In this document: positions 11,466 to 22,075 of the stretch, in pieces
How positions within the stretch are numbered: the stretch's first letter is position 1
How the letters are laid out: each line of letters begins with the position of its first letter
DNA from: Sequoia sempervirens
Lineage: Eukaryota; Streptophyta; Pinopsida; Cupressales; Cupressaceae
DNA: 64,000 nt
Reading direction: 5' to 3'
Assembly: GCA_007258455.2 (NCBI GenBank)
Contig: VDFB02296709.1
Coordinates: 62,001 to 126,000 of the forward strand
Position numbers and translations under genes: made by a program
Notes under the pieces: model-generated
What the model was told of the DNA's origin: nothing
Database searches by the model: none
The model's input: only the letters and a program-made list of their open reading frames with translations

Positions 11466-11869
11466 GAGATCAGATGAAGAAAACGTGGGTAAAGAAGAGT
11501 GGATCTGATGAAGGTAATAAGATTGTATTGGAAGCTCCCTTTGGTAGCTCATCCGACAATTGATTTCAATCCATTGGCCTAGGGGGAGTTTTCATGAAAA
11601 TATTTTGTCCAGGGCCATGTGTAGTTGGTACCGAATTGTAGGAAGTTGTCTGCAGTTGTGTTATTCATCCTCAAATGTACTGGGGATTGCTTCTTGAAGG
11701 TTCGCAGGTGGATTTCTCTCTTGTTTCAAAACAATGTAACCAAAACTTCTAGGGCAAAGCATTTAATGCGACAAGGAAGTTAGGTGTGCAAAGTTATAAA
11801 ATGGCATTTGAAACCCTCATTGGTCACTGTGCACCAAAAAAAAATAGTTGGAGAAACCTTTTTTTAACA

Positions 11870-13735
11870 AAATTTCGAAGGAGTGAAAGTCAAATTAGTG
11901 GCAAATTTTCTAGGTATTTCTGTTGATTATCAATTTCATACTTATTATGTGATCGATAGAACCCTATTCAGTACGAAAAATGAAACAAATTAAAGGAACA
12001 ATAATTCTGGATGAATATAATAGTCAAAAGGTTAGGGATGTAAGAAATTCATTGTCTGCCATCGAATTGAAGAAGCTTGGAGGAGCGAAACACAAGAATC
12101 TAGACATCTGGAATGAATTTCCTCATTTTGTCAATGTGGAGGTAGTCTAGTTTATCTTGAATAGATTGGATGGTGATATCCTTACTCTAGATAAACCCTA
12201 TCAAATTTCTAAGGATGTAATCAGAAATCTAATAGGCTTGTGCAATGTTAGTGATGTCCCAAAAAAGAAATCAATTTGAAATGATGAGGTCGAAGCCCTA
12301 ATTTGTGTAAAAGGAGATTAGAGGGCATTGATGATTACAATGATCAAAGACCCATTAACAAAGTATATTGCATATGGAATTTCATACAAGGTTTTCTTCA
12401 AAAATAGGGAAGGTGCAACCTCTACAAGTGTAGTCAATATTGTGATCAAGATGATAATAGAAAATGAATACTTTGACCTATGTGGATTGTTGAAGGATCA
12501 ATTGTTGGAGAATGTGCAATTGACGAAGGATATAGATTATTCTTTCAGGTTTGGTAGCCTAGCTATATGCATTATGATGTATTTCCTGAATTGTTTGCCT
12601 CAAAATGACAATGTGGTATGGAAGCAAAATATGCCCTTTTGCAAGCAAATATTTGAGCATTTCAACTCTTTTGAAAATGGTGAACAAGTTTATGAAAACT
12701 TCTTTGGAAACTTGTTAGGAAAGTTTGGTATTCCTCTCCTAGTAAAAGAAATTGAAATTGGATCACCCTCCAGTAAGTCAGAGAAAAAGAAGAATAGAGA
12801 AAGAGAGTTGGTTGGTGACACTCCTCCGGTGCCAAAGTCAACAAAGTTGAAGGAAAAGGTAAAAAGCAAATAGTTGTGGATGTAGTCGATGAAGACTCTA
12901 AGGAATATACACCAAGAGATGAACCAAAACTAGTTGAACCAGTTGTGGTAATTGTAGAATAAAGTGATGAAGAAGGTGCTTTACTCAAAGCAAATATATT
13001 GCAGATTGTTCAGGAAGAAAATGGAATGCAAAAGATAATTGACATATGGATAAATGGTCCATCATATGAACATGACCTCATTGAGGACACTCTAGGAAGA
13101 TAATTTATTGATAACAACATTGAATTAAAGAGTTTGCATAATGTACTTCCAGAAAAAATTATTGAATGTATCAAGGAGGCTATGGACTCTGTGTCTCTGG
13201 ACAAAAAAGAGGAAGAAACAATCTCACATTTGAAGATGCAGTTTAGGCTCTCTCACCAAACTGAAGAAGAAAATGAATGTACTAAGACAATGCATTGAAT
13301 CAATGAATAAGATCTTCAATTACTATCTTAGGTGGCCTCACGTGGTTGGAAAATATAAGGACAAGTTGGAACAAATTGAGAATGAGCTTGTCAGAGTCGG
13401 ACAAGACTACAACATGGTTCAGGACAAGGATGGAGAAGTGAAGAAGAAGGTTCATGTTGCAAGTTGAGCATGAAAAGATTCACTCTGCTAGAAACACTCT
13501 TATGGACACCTTCTGGAAAGTGAAGGACCTGACTGAAAGTAGATTAGAGAAAATGGTTGAAGTTCTAAAGAAAGGAGAAAAGCTAGAAGAAGCCATTACT
13601 ATTCCTGAATCCCTTGTTCATGTCATCAATAGAACATCAGAAAATAATAGTCTAATAATTGCTATTGGGATTGTAGTGGGCTCTTGGAAGAAATTTCTCC
13701 CTGAAATGAAAGAGAAGTATAAAATAATTTTTTGA
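11870..13735 (+). pseudogene. Unrecognised retroelement ORF (copy A)
   Basis: From about 11980 to 12873 a single frame with three or four stops encodes LDIWNEFPHF (12100), KPYQISKDVIRNLIGL, GISYKVFF and MIIENEYFDLCGLLKDQLL (12451). A Lys/Ser-rich linker follows. After frameshifts come LIEDTLGR with FIDNNIELKSL (about 13080-13130), YLRWPHVVGKYKDKLEQIE (13324) and a charged coiled-coil tail to 13735. The same blocks in the same order occur at 18602-21280. I do not recognise the family; there are no protease, RT, RNase H, integrase or transposase motifs. Upstream, LVANFLGISV continues the similarity in another frame, so the true start is lost. It occupies the place of pol. Confidence 0.6.
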
Positions 13736-14003
13736 ATTTAGCAGCAGTTGCAACTTTTCTCTGGGGGAAATAATGCAGTAAGGAAGAGTGCAGTAAATAA
13801 TCTAAGGGGAAAAGAAAAGTAGTGGAATTTTTTGTCATTGATGTCAAAGGGGGAGAGAATTCAGTGAAAAATGCCTTGACATCCAAAGGGGGAGCAGTGT
13901 TTTGTTGTGGTGCAAGTGTTTTAAAGTGTTTTTTTGTGTTGTGAAGTTTTGAATTTTGGTTTCGACACTTAGTCATTTTTCACTAAGTGTTTCCATCAAT
14001 GCC

Positions 14004-14015
14004 AAAGGGAGAGAT
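14004..14015 (+). promoter_or_regulatory. Polypurine tract
   Basis: AAAGGGAGAGAT, almost pure purine, directly before the 3' LTR. It would prime plus-strand DNA synthesis. Confidence 0.85.
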
Positions 14016-15157
14016 TGTTGGCATATGGATTTAAGATATTGTTTTTGGCTGCTAGTGTTGTCATTAATGGTAACTGGAGTTAGTAGTGTGGTCCGCAGTT
14101 TAGAAGTAGTTCCTATTGACAAGGAAAGTAGAAGACAATGCTCTACCGATAGAATGCATAAAGAACAAAGTATTTGGTTGGTAAGTTGATCTAGATACTT
14201 CACCAGATCATTATTTTGTTGTGTGGATCCATAGGGAAGCTTTTCAATCATGTATGCTATCTATTTGATAAGTTTTATGATATTACATTGATCCATGTAT
14301 GAGTTTGGAGATTTGGTAGAATGATTTATTGCCTATTTTCTCATTGTGGCCGACCTGTTGTGTATGGTGTGTTCCAGATGTATGAGGAGTATGTGTTTAA
14401 CTATTTCTTATCTTGGGAATTTTTTTTTGGGTCCCTACTATAGTCTAGCCGACTTGTGTGGGTACAAATTAATTCTAATTAGTGATTGGAGCTGACTTGT
14501 GGAAGAATATTATATTTTGTTGCAAGCTGACATACATAAATAAAAATCTTGTTAGCAGATATATAAGTGAGATCAATAATTCATTTTGGGAGTGAAGTAC
14601 GAAGCAATGAGAAGGCGTGTGTGCAAAAAAGTGCAAAATAGTTGCATGAGGTAATATCAGAGGATCTGTCAAGCAAATTTTGTTTGTGCAACAAAAGGTT
14701 TTTTTAGGAGAGCAGAACAGAGCAGAGCAGAAGTATGAATTGGACAGAAGGTCCATAATCTATTTCATGTGCTTCATTGGAATTGAATCTAGGCATTCAG
14801 AGATGCTATTTACTCATTTCATATTTTGAATAGCTTTAATCCAAAATCTTTTAGACAATGAGTCCTCTTTTGTATTTTGAGCAGTGAGCTCTAGGCAGTG
14901 TGCCTGAATGCAAGTGCATTCCCCTTTTTATCATACTTTTAATAGAGTATACTTTGTGGATTAATATCCACCATGGTTTTTCCCCTAACAGAGTTTCCAC
15001 ATAAAAATATTGGTGTTATGGTGTTCACATAGTCTTATTAATGTGCATGCATGTTTCCTTCTATTTATTTGTTGTTGATAGTTTAAGATTTGATTTGAGA
15101 TTCAAATATTGTGGAACACTGATTCAGCCCCCCTCTCAGTGTTCTTAGTGTCCAACA
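14016..15157 (+). repeat. 3' LTR of the 9167-15157 element
   Basis: 1,142 bp, TGTTGG...CCAACA, partner of 9167-10309. It is followed by the second AGGCC copy at 15158-15162. Confidence 0.9.
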
Positions 15158-15965
15158 AGGCCATGTCTAAAATGATTTGCCTAAAGCCCAAGGAGAAAGA
15201 ACTGCAACAACATTATATGTAGAACTAAAAGTGGTACCAGCCAAGACAAATTTATTATATTGTGGAACTTTCTAGGAATAGGATAGCCACCTCCCTCACG
15301 ATCGTCCTGTACATCAAATTCAACTCTAGAATACAAAAAATCATCTTAATTCAATATGCCCCATGAACTATAACTATGATATGAAAATGGATGGAAAAAT
15401 GGCATATGTTAAAGGAACTGTAGAGGGCCCCTTATATGACACAAGCTGCAAACAACTACCTTGGAGAGATAATAGAAATGCTTATGTATTACAAAATAAC
15501 CCAACACAAGATTACATAGGAGATAATAGAAAATCAAACTATAGAGGAGGAAGAGGATGTGGTAGAAACAACCACCAACAAAGTGATGTTGCATGTTATA
15601 ACTATGGAAAGATAGGCCACTATACTACAAAGTGCTTGGCAGAAAAGAAAAGGAAGTGGCCATTTTGCAGATATGATTCCCATGATATATTCAAATGTGA
15701 TAAAGCAAAACAATATTATCAAAATATAGCACACTCTATAAGTGTTGACTTACAAGACAATAAAGGAGTTAGGGTAATAAGAAGAATACCATCACAAGGA
15801 GTTAAAAGTTATGAAAAAATGGATCAATGTTCATCTGATACATCAAATAAAGAATATTTTGGTGAAGAACAACATATACAAATTAAGAAGAAGTTTGAAA
15901 CAAATAATTTAAATAAGGTTGTAATACTGACTAGACAAGGAACATATACCAAGAAAACTAAATAA
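15158..15965 (+). pseudogene. Gypsy gag, continuation after the insertion
   Basis: The gag interrupted at 9166 resumes here. The 15363-15965 frame (200 codons) includes a Gly/Arg/Asn-rich segment (NYRGGRGCGRNN), then the knuckle CYNYGKIGHYTTKC, in which the second Cys has become Tyr. A further Cys/His group (FCRYDSHDIFKC) follows, then a segment ending VVILTRQGTYTKKTK, which resembles the gag-protease linker of plant gypsy elements. The frame ends just before a solo-LTR-like insertion. Confidence 0.6.
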
Positions 15966-16129
15966 AGTAATGAGAAATAAACAGGGTCAATATCGATTAT
16001 TGGGAAATTCAATCTTTATCCAAATATGACTTTGATGGATGAGATACAAGGCTTGGACAACAACAACATGAAAATCTGAAACTTATATGTAAATATGAAA
16101 ATTAAGTTGCTTTAATACAAAATTACCAT

Positions 16130-17042
16130 GATCAGATCCATCTTCTTTATGATGTCAAAAATCAACCAACATATCATGCTTATAAACACTACCTTATGCA
16201 AACTTATAACCACAATAAATAAAGAATACCATCACCATAAGATAGTAGAAAATAGGCACAAATCAGAAACACAAGATCATCACATAACACAGGATTTACA
16301 TGGAGAAACCCTTGCAAGAAAAACTCCACCAAGAAGAGAGGCCAAGTATGCATTATCATCAAATAAATGAGATTACAATACAACCACTTCCATTCTCCTC
16401 TTTGCCTCCATCATGGAAGCACCTATGCACTTGTGAACAACCTCCTTATGCCTCAACCTATCCTTGTTCCTATAGAGTAATACTACATTCAATTGTTCCT
16501 CCCCAATTCTTCATCCAAGAGGTTGAATTTATAGATGTGTGAAGGCATCTAATGCACCAGACATGGCACCCAAAGATGAAACTTCATTCCAAATGTCCTC
16601 AACCTTTGGATTACCTCCTCAACATTTGAAAGGACACCATTTTTGGCTCCAATACTTTCCCTCCAACTTGGGCGCCCAAACTTGAAAGATAAACATTACA
16701 TTAAATACAATAAATGATAGAAAACCAAGTGACACATGTTGCCTCTTTCCAAGCACCCAGTTGGATAATCCCAACAATCACTCTTTTATCCTTTTCCTTA
16801 TCTTTTATTATCCCATTCTAGGTGTCCACATGTGGGGAAAACAATATTAAATATTTATGTCCACAATTCACCTTTATTGCTGCTAGTGGACCCATCACCC
16901 CTTACAAGTATATTACAAACAATGATGATAATTAATATTACAAAATATTTTCCCAATACACCCTAAGTTCATAGAGACACTTTCCAAGGATGTTGGAACC
17001 ATGACATAGGATTTACAAGGTGGATGGAACCTAATCCTAACA
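16130..17042 (-). repeat. Solo-LTR-like block (copia type) inside the gypsy remnant
   Basis: On the minus strand it begins TGTTAGGATTAGGTTCC at 17042 and, near 16340-16290, reads GGTGGAGTTTTTCTTGCAAG followed by GGGTTTCTCCATGTAAATC, a sequence typical of the U5 part of plant copia LTRs. No primer binding site or internal region was seen, so a solo LTR is the simplest reading. The left boundary is uncertain and no target duplication was confirmed. It separates gag (ending 15965) from protease (17205-17567). Confidence 0.45.
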
Positions 17043-17204
17043 CAAAGAGAAAAGAAAGAAGTTAGTGAAGAATCATGTTCGAAAGGAGATGAATATGATT
17101 AATTCCAAACAAGCAAACAAAAACTTGATAAGGTAGTAGACAAAGAAAATAAATAAATTATACAACAAAAAAATGAGGACATAGCCTATTTTTCTAAAGA
17201 AGAA

Positions 17205-17567
17205 GTGATGATGTTGAAAAATTTGGCCTCTTTGGCACAACAAAAAAATCTCCTTGTTAAATTAAGACAATTGGGGAAGTATTGGAACAAACAAAAACAA
17301 CAAGTCCATCAACTTACAAAAGATCAAAATTGGAAGAATAGACCTCTCTTAATTATCACACACCTTAATAATAACAAATTTAAACATGTGACAATAGATC
17401 TAGGTGCAGACTTGAACATTATTCTAGCAACCACTTGGGAGAGACTGGGCAGACCCAAGTTAGTCAGAACACCAATGAACATTAGTTTGGTAGATGATTT
17501 TGGCATGGAGACTTTGGGAACATGGAAGAATGTGGAAGTAAACATCAAAGACTTAAGAAAATTGTAG
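17205..17567 (+). pseudogene. Gypsy aspartic protease remnant
   Basis: The 120-codon frame encodes IDLGADLNIILATTWERLG, matching the retropepsin opening [V/I]D[T/S]GA[x]xNIIxxxxWxxLG. The catalytic triplet is altered from DSG or DTG to DLG, which should inactivate it. NISLVDDFGMETLGTW and KNVEVNI follow, as in gypsy proteases with a strand-loop before the flap. Downstream to about 17870 an acidic low-complexity segment continues with stops. No RT follows, so pol was lost or lies elsewhere. It is the same plus-strand element as the gag pieces at 8985-9166 and 15158-15965. Confidence 0.6.
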
Positions 17568-17870
17568 ATTTTGAGGTCATGGGGATGAAGGAATGCTAGA
17601 ATTGAGATGATTTATCAATTCTAATGGGATAGTAGATTAAGAAAGGAAGATATATCTTTTGCGGATAACAATAAGATAATACATATTCCATTAGGAGAAA
17701 AGGAAGGTAAAACTTATGTAGAAGAAATTGAACAAGAAAGAGAGGAGGAAGATCTAAGAAATTTCTATTCTATCTCACAATTGCCTACCTTAGAAGATCT
17801 CAACAGCTCTGAAGAAATTGAATTGGATAGTCATAATGATAGTACTAATAGTGAGGAAATTATGAATGCA

Positions 17871-18601
17871 TGAATACAAGGAGAACATGAATTAACTTCT
17901 TGGAAGGTATATGGGTTCCAAAAAGCATTTATGATACACAGTGGGCCCATAAGCCCTCCACAAACTACCACAAGCATAAAAAGGATACCATAAACAAAAA
18001 ACCAATAATAAATCACTGAACAAGCATCATGTGCCCATATCCAAACATAAAAGGTCAATATACTCATCACATCAAAAATCAGTAACCATTGGAAAACAAT
18101 GGGTATACCTAAGACATAAGCATGAAAATAGAAAAAATAATAATACCAAGAAGGAACAATCATTATAAGGCCATTATGAACTAGACATCCAGTTTAAACT
18201 ATAGGCAAGCACCAAGTAGGCCTAAGTTTGAACATCAAATTCCTCAACCTAACCATAAAGATATAAAACAAGGGGAAAAAAAATATATTATATAATTAGA
18301 CTATCCTAACAAAATCATAAAGTTAGAACAAAATGTATTATAGTCAATCATACACCAAAAAGGTAGGAAATACCTCACCAGGAAAAAAGAGTCATTGAAA
18401 AATAATAGGCAGAAAAATACAAGAACATGAAATGGCTACACCATTTAATACACTTCCCTGCAAAAATCTATCAATAAATCCTATCACTCACTCACTCTCA
18501 CACACTGTTTGTCATACTCTTACAACTCCCACACACTCAAAATAATCCCAGTAAAACCTTAAGAAAACTATCATTCCGCTACAAATTCTTAACTTCCAAA
18601 A
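17871..18601. other. Non-coding stretch before the second novel-ORF copy
   Basis: Mostly A-rich sequence with stops in all frames. The last 120 bp are a C/A-rich leader-like segment (TCACTCACTCACTCTCACAC). I looked for a 5' LTR end or TGGTATCAGAGC and found neither. Confidence 0.5.
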
Positions 18602-21280
18602 ATGACCGCACCTACCCTCGTTGACATTTTTCATAGGCCTAGGCCTAAATACAAGTTATTTACATACAAAGCAATGGATACCAACCTAGTGGGTATGTTC
18701 TCAAATGTACCTGTGGATGTCATTTATATAGAAAATATCCAAAAGTATATCCATGCACACTTGACAAAGATAGATCACACCAAGTTCAAAGTTCTGAGGC
18801 ATACCCTACTACAACCAAATACAAAGAACTATCTACCCCAATACAAGCATATATTAGAGAAACGACTAGATATCTGGAAGGAGTTTCCAAATTTCACTTT
18901 GCAAGAAGAATGGGTTTGCATCATACTCAGTCGGTTTCATGATGAATACCTCTATCTGGACTAACCCTATAGAATCACAAAGGACACAATCAAGGCAGTA
19001 ACAGGCTTATGGAAACAAAGAGAAGTACCACCAAAGAAAGCTATCAAGAATGCAAAGGTCATAAAGTTAATTGGAGAATCCTTTGATGACAAAATTCTTG
19101 ATGTCGCAAAAATAACCAATCCAACAGTCAAGTATGCCAAAATGGGAATTGCATATAAAGTTTACTACACAAACTGGGAGGATTTAGATACCACCGCCAC
19201 CATTCATGTAGCTTACCAGATGATAATAGAAGGGAAAGACATCAACCTATGTGAGGTCTTGCGACAGGATCTCCTAAATAACATTCAACGCACAAAGCAA
19301 TCCCATTATTAGTCCAAGTAAGGACCTTGCTAATATGCCTCATTTTATTTCATGCAAGAGATATCGGCCTTTGCGGACAAGATTTGGGACACCACCCGAC
19401 GGTTGCAACCCAAATTCAAGACCATGTCAAGAAATTTTAGGATGCAACATTGTACACAACTACCTATTGGAGGTTCTTTAAATCCTTTCAATAGAAGCTA
19501 AGGATGAGGGATTGCATCTTATGAGGTGGTCCAAAAATACATAAAGGATATCGTCTTCCTCGTGAACAAGGACTACACTTTTATGAAGGCCATCAAACCT
19601 AGGACGTCATGAATACCATAACTTCCATACAAAGTGACAGATGTGGAGATCCACTCTTATGCTCCAACACTCCTTAGTCTCCCTAAGTACTTTCAAGTTA
19701 AAATAATCACCACATACTAGGAGTACATGGAAAATTTGGCGAAAAAGAAATATGAGGAACTATTAGAAAAGAACTAAGAAAAGCTACATGAAAAATTGGG
19801 GTTACTTAAGTAGGAGACAAAGGAACAAAGGACATCTACTCCCTAGAGATTCAAAAGGCTCCATATAGGCACTCCTCCCACATAATCCACACAAGGTGAA
19901 AGTAGTAAGCCAAAAAAGATAAAAATCCCTACCACACCTTCCTAGATAGTGCACTAAGACAAAGAAGCAATAGAGGCCCTCCTACATATGAGTGTGGAGA
20001 ATAAACCAAAACAAAAGAAGGATTAGCACAAAGGGAAATCTCCCTGCAACTAGTGTATGTAGAAGAGGAAGAACAAGTAACACCAAAGGAAACATCCATT
20101 CTAGAAGTGTCATCGCTGGTAGATGAAGGTCAACTATATAGTAGCCTGTTCCAAAAGGAAGTCTTGGATATGATAGTTCAGAAGTACACTAACATGGAAA
20201 TTCTAAACAAACTGATCATAGAAAGGGCACTAATAAGGTATATGGTAGCATCCAACATAATTTTGGAGGATCTAATTGACCACTTTCCAAACTCCTTGAC
20301 CTCCACACTCAAGAAGATAAGAGAAAAAGCAACTAAGGAAGAAGAGAGACTAAAATACTTAGTTATTGGGGAGATAGCCCTTACAATTACACCTCCACAG
20401 AAGTAGAGGATAATGAAAATATAGACCAAGGAGCTTTGGTCTAAACAGAGGTTAGACAAATTGATGATGGAAAATTTGGAGATTACCCAAACTATCCAAG
20501 CAAAGATAAAAGAAGCTACACAAAATCATATCAACAATTGCACGAGGAAGAAGAAAAATATAAAGCGGCTTCTTTGGAGAATGAACAGTCTTCCCAACCT
20601 CCATAGTCAGAAATGCCTTCATCCTCCACAACTCCCTCTATGAATTCCATTAAGAACTTTTTGGCAAAACAAAAGAAAATCTAACCACTAGTGACTCCAC
20701 AACTGCTTCAACTTTTGTTAGTGGGATCACAAGTGGACATTGGGAGAATCTTACCTCTACATAAATTCTAGTTATGTGATATCCTACAACAAATGGCAAG
20801 AGAGGAGATCTTGAAACATCATGTGGAAAGATTTGATCAGTTAGAGGAGATGGTGAAGGATATACAAAGAAAATTACTTCATATATAAGAGGACTCGTCC
20901 CAACCTCTAGTGGTATAACTAAAAATTTTGATAGATGGGGTAATTAAGGATACCCAACTATAGAAGAATACTATAAAAAAACAACTTTAGGAAGATCACT
21001 AGAAGATAAAAAAACATATGAAGAAAGAAAGAAATGTGCTACCACACACTTTTCCCTAGAGTCACAAATCAACACAGTGAAGAATATAGAAGGGGACCTC
21101 AATGCCATGTACCTACAATGGCCAACGGTGACAACCCTAATCAAGGCTCAAATGGATCAATTGGAAGTTCAAATACTTCAAAGAGAAACAATATATGATT
21201 CCTTACAAGATACAAATGACCAATACTGGGTGCAGATAGAAGCATTACATGGACAATTTCAGCAGTTGCAAGACTAAATG
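18602..21280 (+). pseudogene. Unrecognised retroelement ORF (copy B)
   Basis: An ATG at 18602 opens a frame that stays in register, interrupted by stops, to 21277. It encodes LDIWKEFPNF (18866), PYRITKDTIKAVTGL, GIAYKVYY and MIIEGKDINLCEVLRQDLL (19220), then a long charged region. YLQWPTVTTLIKAQMDQLE (21110) lies in a coiled-coil-like tail. A segment at 20053-20406 in another frame gives LIIERALIRYMVASNIILEDL, aligning with LIEDTLGR...FIDNNIELKSL of copy A. All blocks share order with copy A at 11870-13735. Function is unknown. A polypurine-like tract follows at 21549-21561, so it too is the last ORF of a retroelement. Confidence 0.6.
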
Positions 21281-21548
21281 GATAAGAGCATAAATAGATT
21301 CCACCAAGAGAAGTAGTAAAATTAATATTGGAACACATTATGGTGGTCCTCTAGGAAGCATACAACCTAGCATAAGAGATCCAAATTCCAAAAATACTTC
21401 TTGAGGAAAAGTGACTGCTATTACAGATTCAAGTATAGACCCAACAACTACAATTGGAAAAAACTCAGTGGGAGAATACTTTTTCCAAGCTCAAGGAGAT
21501 ATATAAGGCCATGGAGTAGAGTTGACTTGAGGAAAAGCCAATGGTTTG

Positions 21549-22075
21549 AAAGAGGGGGTGATGTTGGTAGGAAAATGCAATAGTCAAACACTGCCTAATG
21601 AGTCCTACTAAATCTTTCCACAAAGCACTTGCAGAGCATAAGATTCAAGAGATACCATCTAGGGTAGGGGTAGGATAGGTGGGTCACATCCCATCCCATA
21701 GATATATGTATATGAACATATATGAATAACAGAGTGAGAGATATAGGAAGAAGAAGAGCAGGGAAGGGATTTGTAGAAAGTAACTTATATGTACAGAGTA
21801 TATAGGGGAAGATATTTGATAAGCATATATGATATAAAAAGGATATATAAGGAGATATGAATGTTCTCCATTGATATTGATAATATAATGTTACCAAAAT
21901 TCTATCTACATTGTGTTATCTGATATTCTGTTATATATAGGTAACTAGTTGATCTTTTGTCCAAATCAACCCATTGCTCCCTTTAATGAGTGAGTCTGGG
22001 GTATAAACTACAACACTTAGAAAGTATTTGGGGCATAGAACTCTAGGTTGTGTTTCCCCATTTTTCTTGCTAACA
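21549..22075 (+). repeat. Candidate polypurine tract and 3' LTR of the copy-B element
   Basis: GAAAGAGGGGGTGA at 21549-21561 is followed by TGTTGGTAGG at 21562, the arrangement of a polypurine tract and LTR start. A TATA-like stretch (GATATAAAAAGGATATATAAGG) lies near 21833. A possible LTR end is GCTAACA at 22075, giving about 514 bp. No matching upstream LTR was seen, so the element is 5'-truncated or the call is wrong. Confidence 0.4.

Larger units (their letters stand above)
9167..15157 (+). mobile_element. Complete LTR retrotransposon without pol, carrying a novel ORF
   Basis: The element is 5,991 bp with LTRs 9167-10309 and 14016-15157, perfect target duplication AGGCC (9162-9166 and 15158-15162), primer binding site 10312-10323 and polypurine tract AAAGGGAGAGAT at 14004-14015. 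LTRs start TGTTGG and end CCAACA. Their first 200 bp differ at well over 10 percent of positions by eye, so the insertion is old. The 3.7-kb interior holds a coiled-coil/zinc-knuckle Gag-like frame and an unrecognised ORF, with no protease, RT or integrase motif. It is non-autonomous and LARD-like. Confidence 0.9.
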
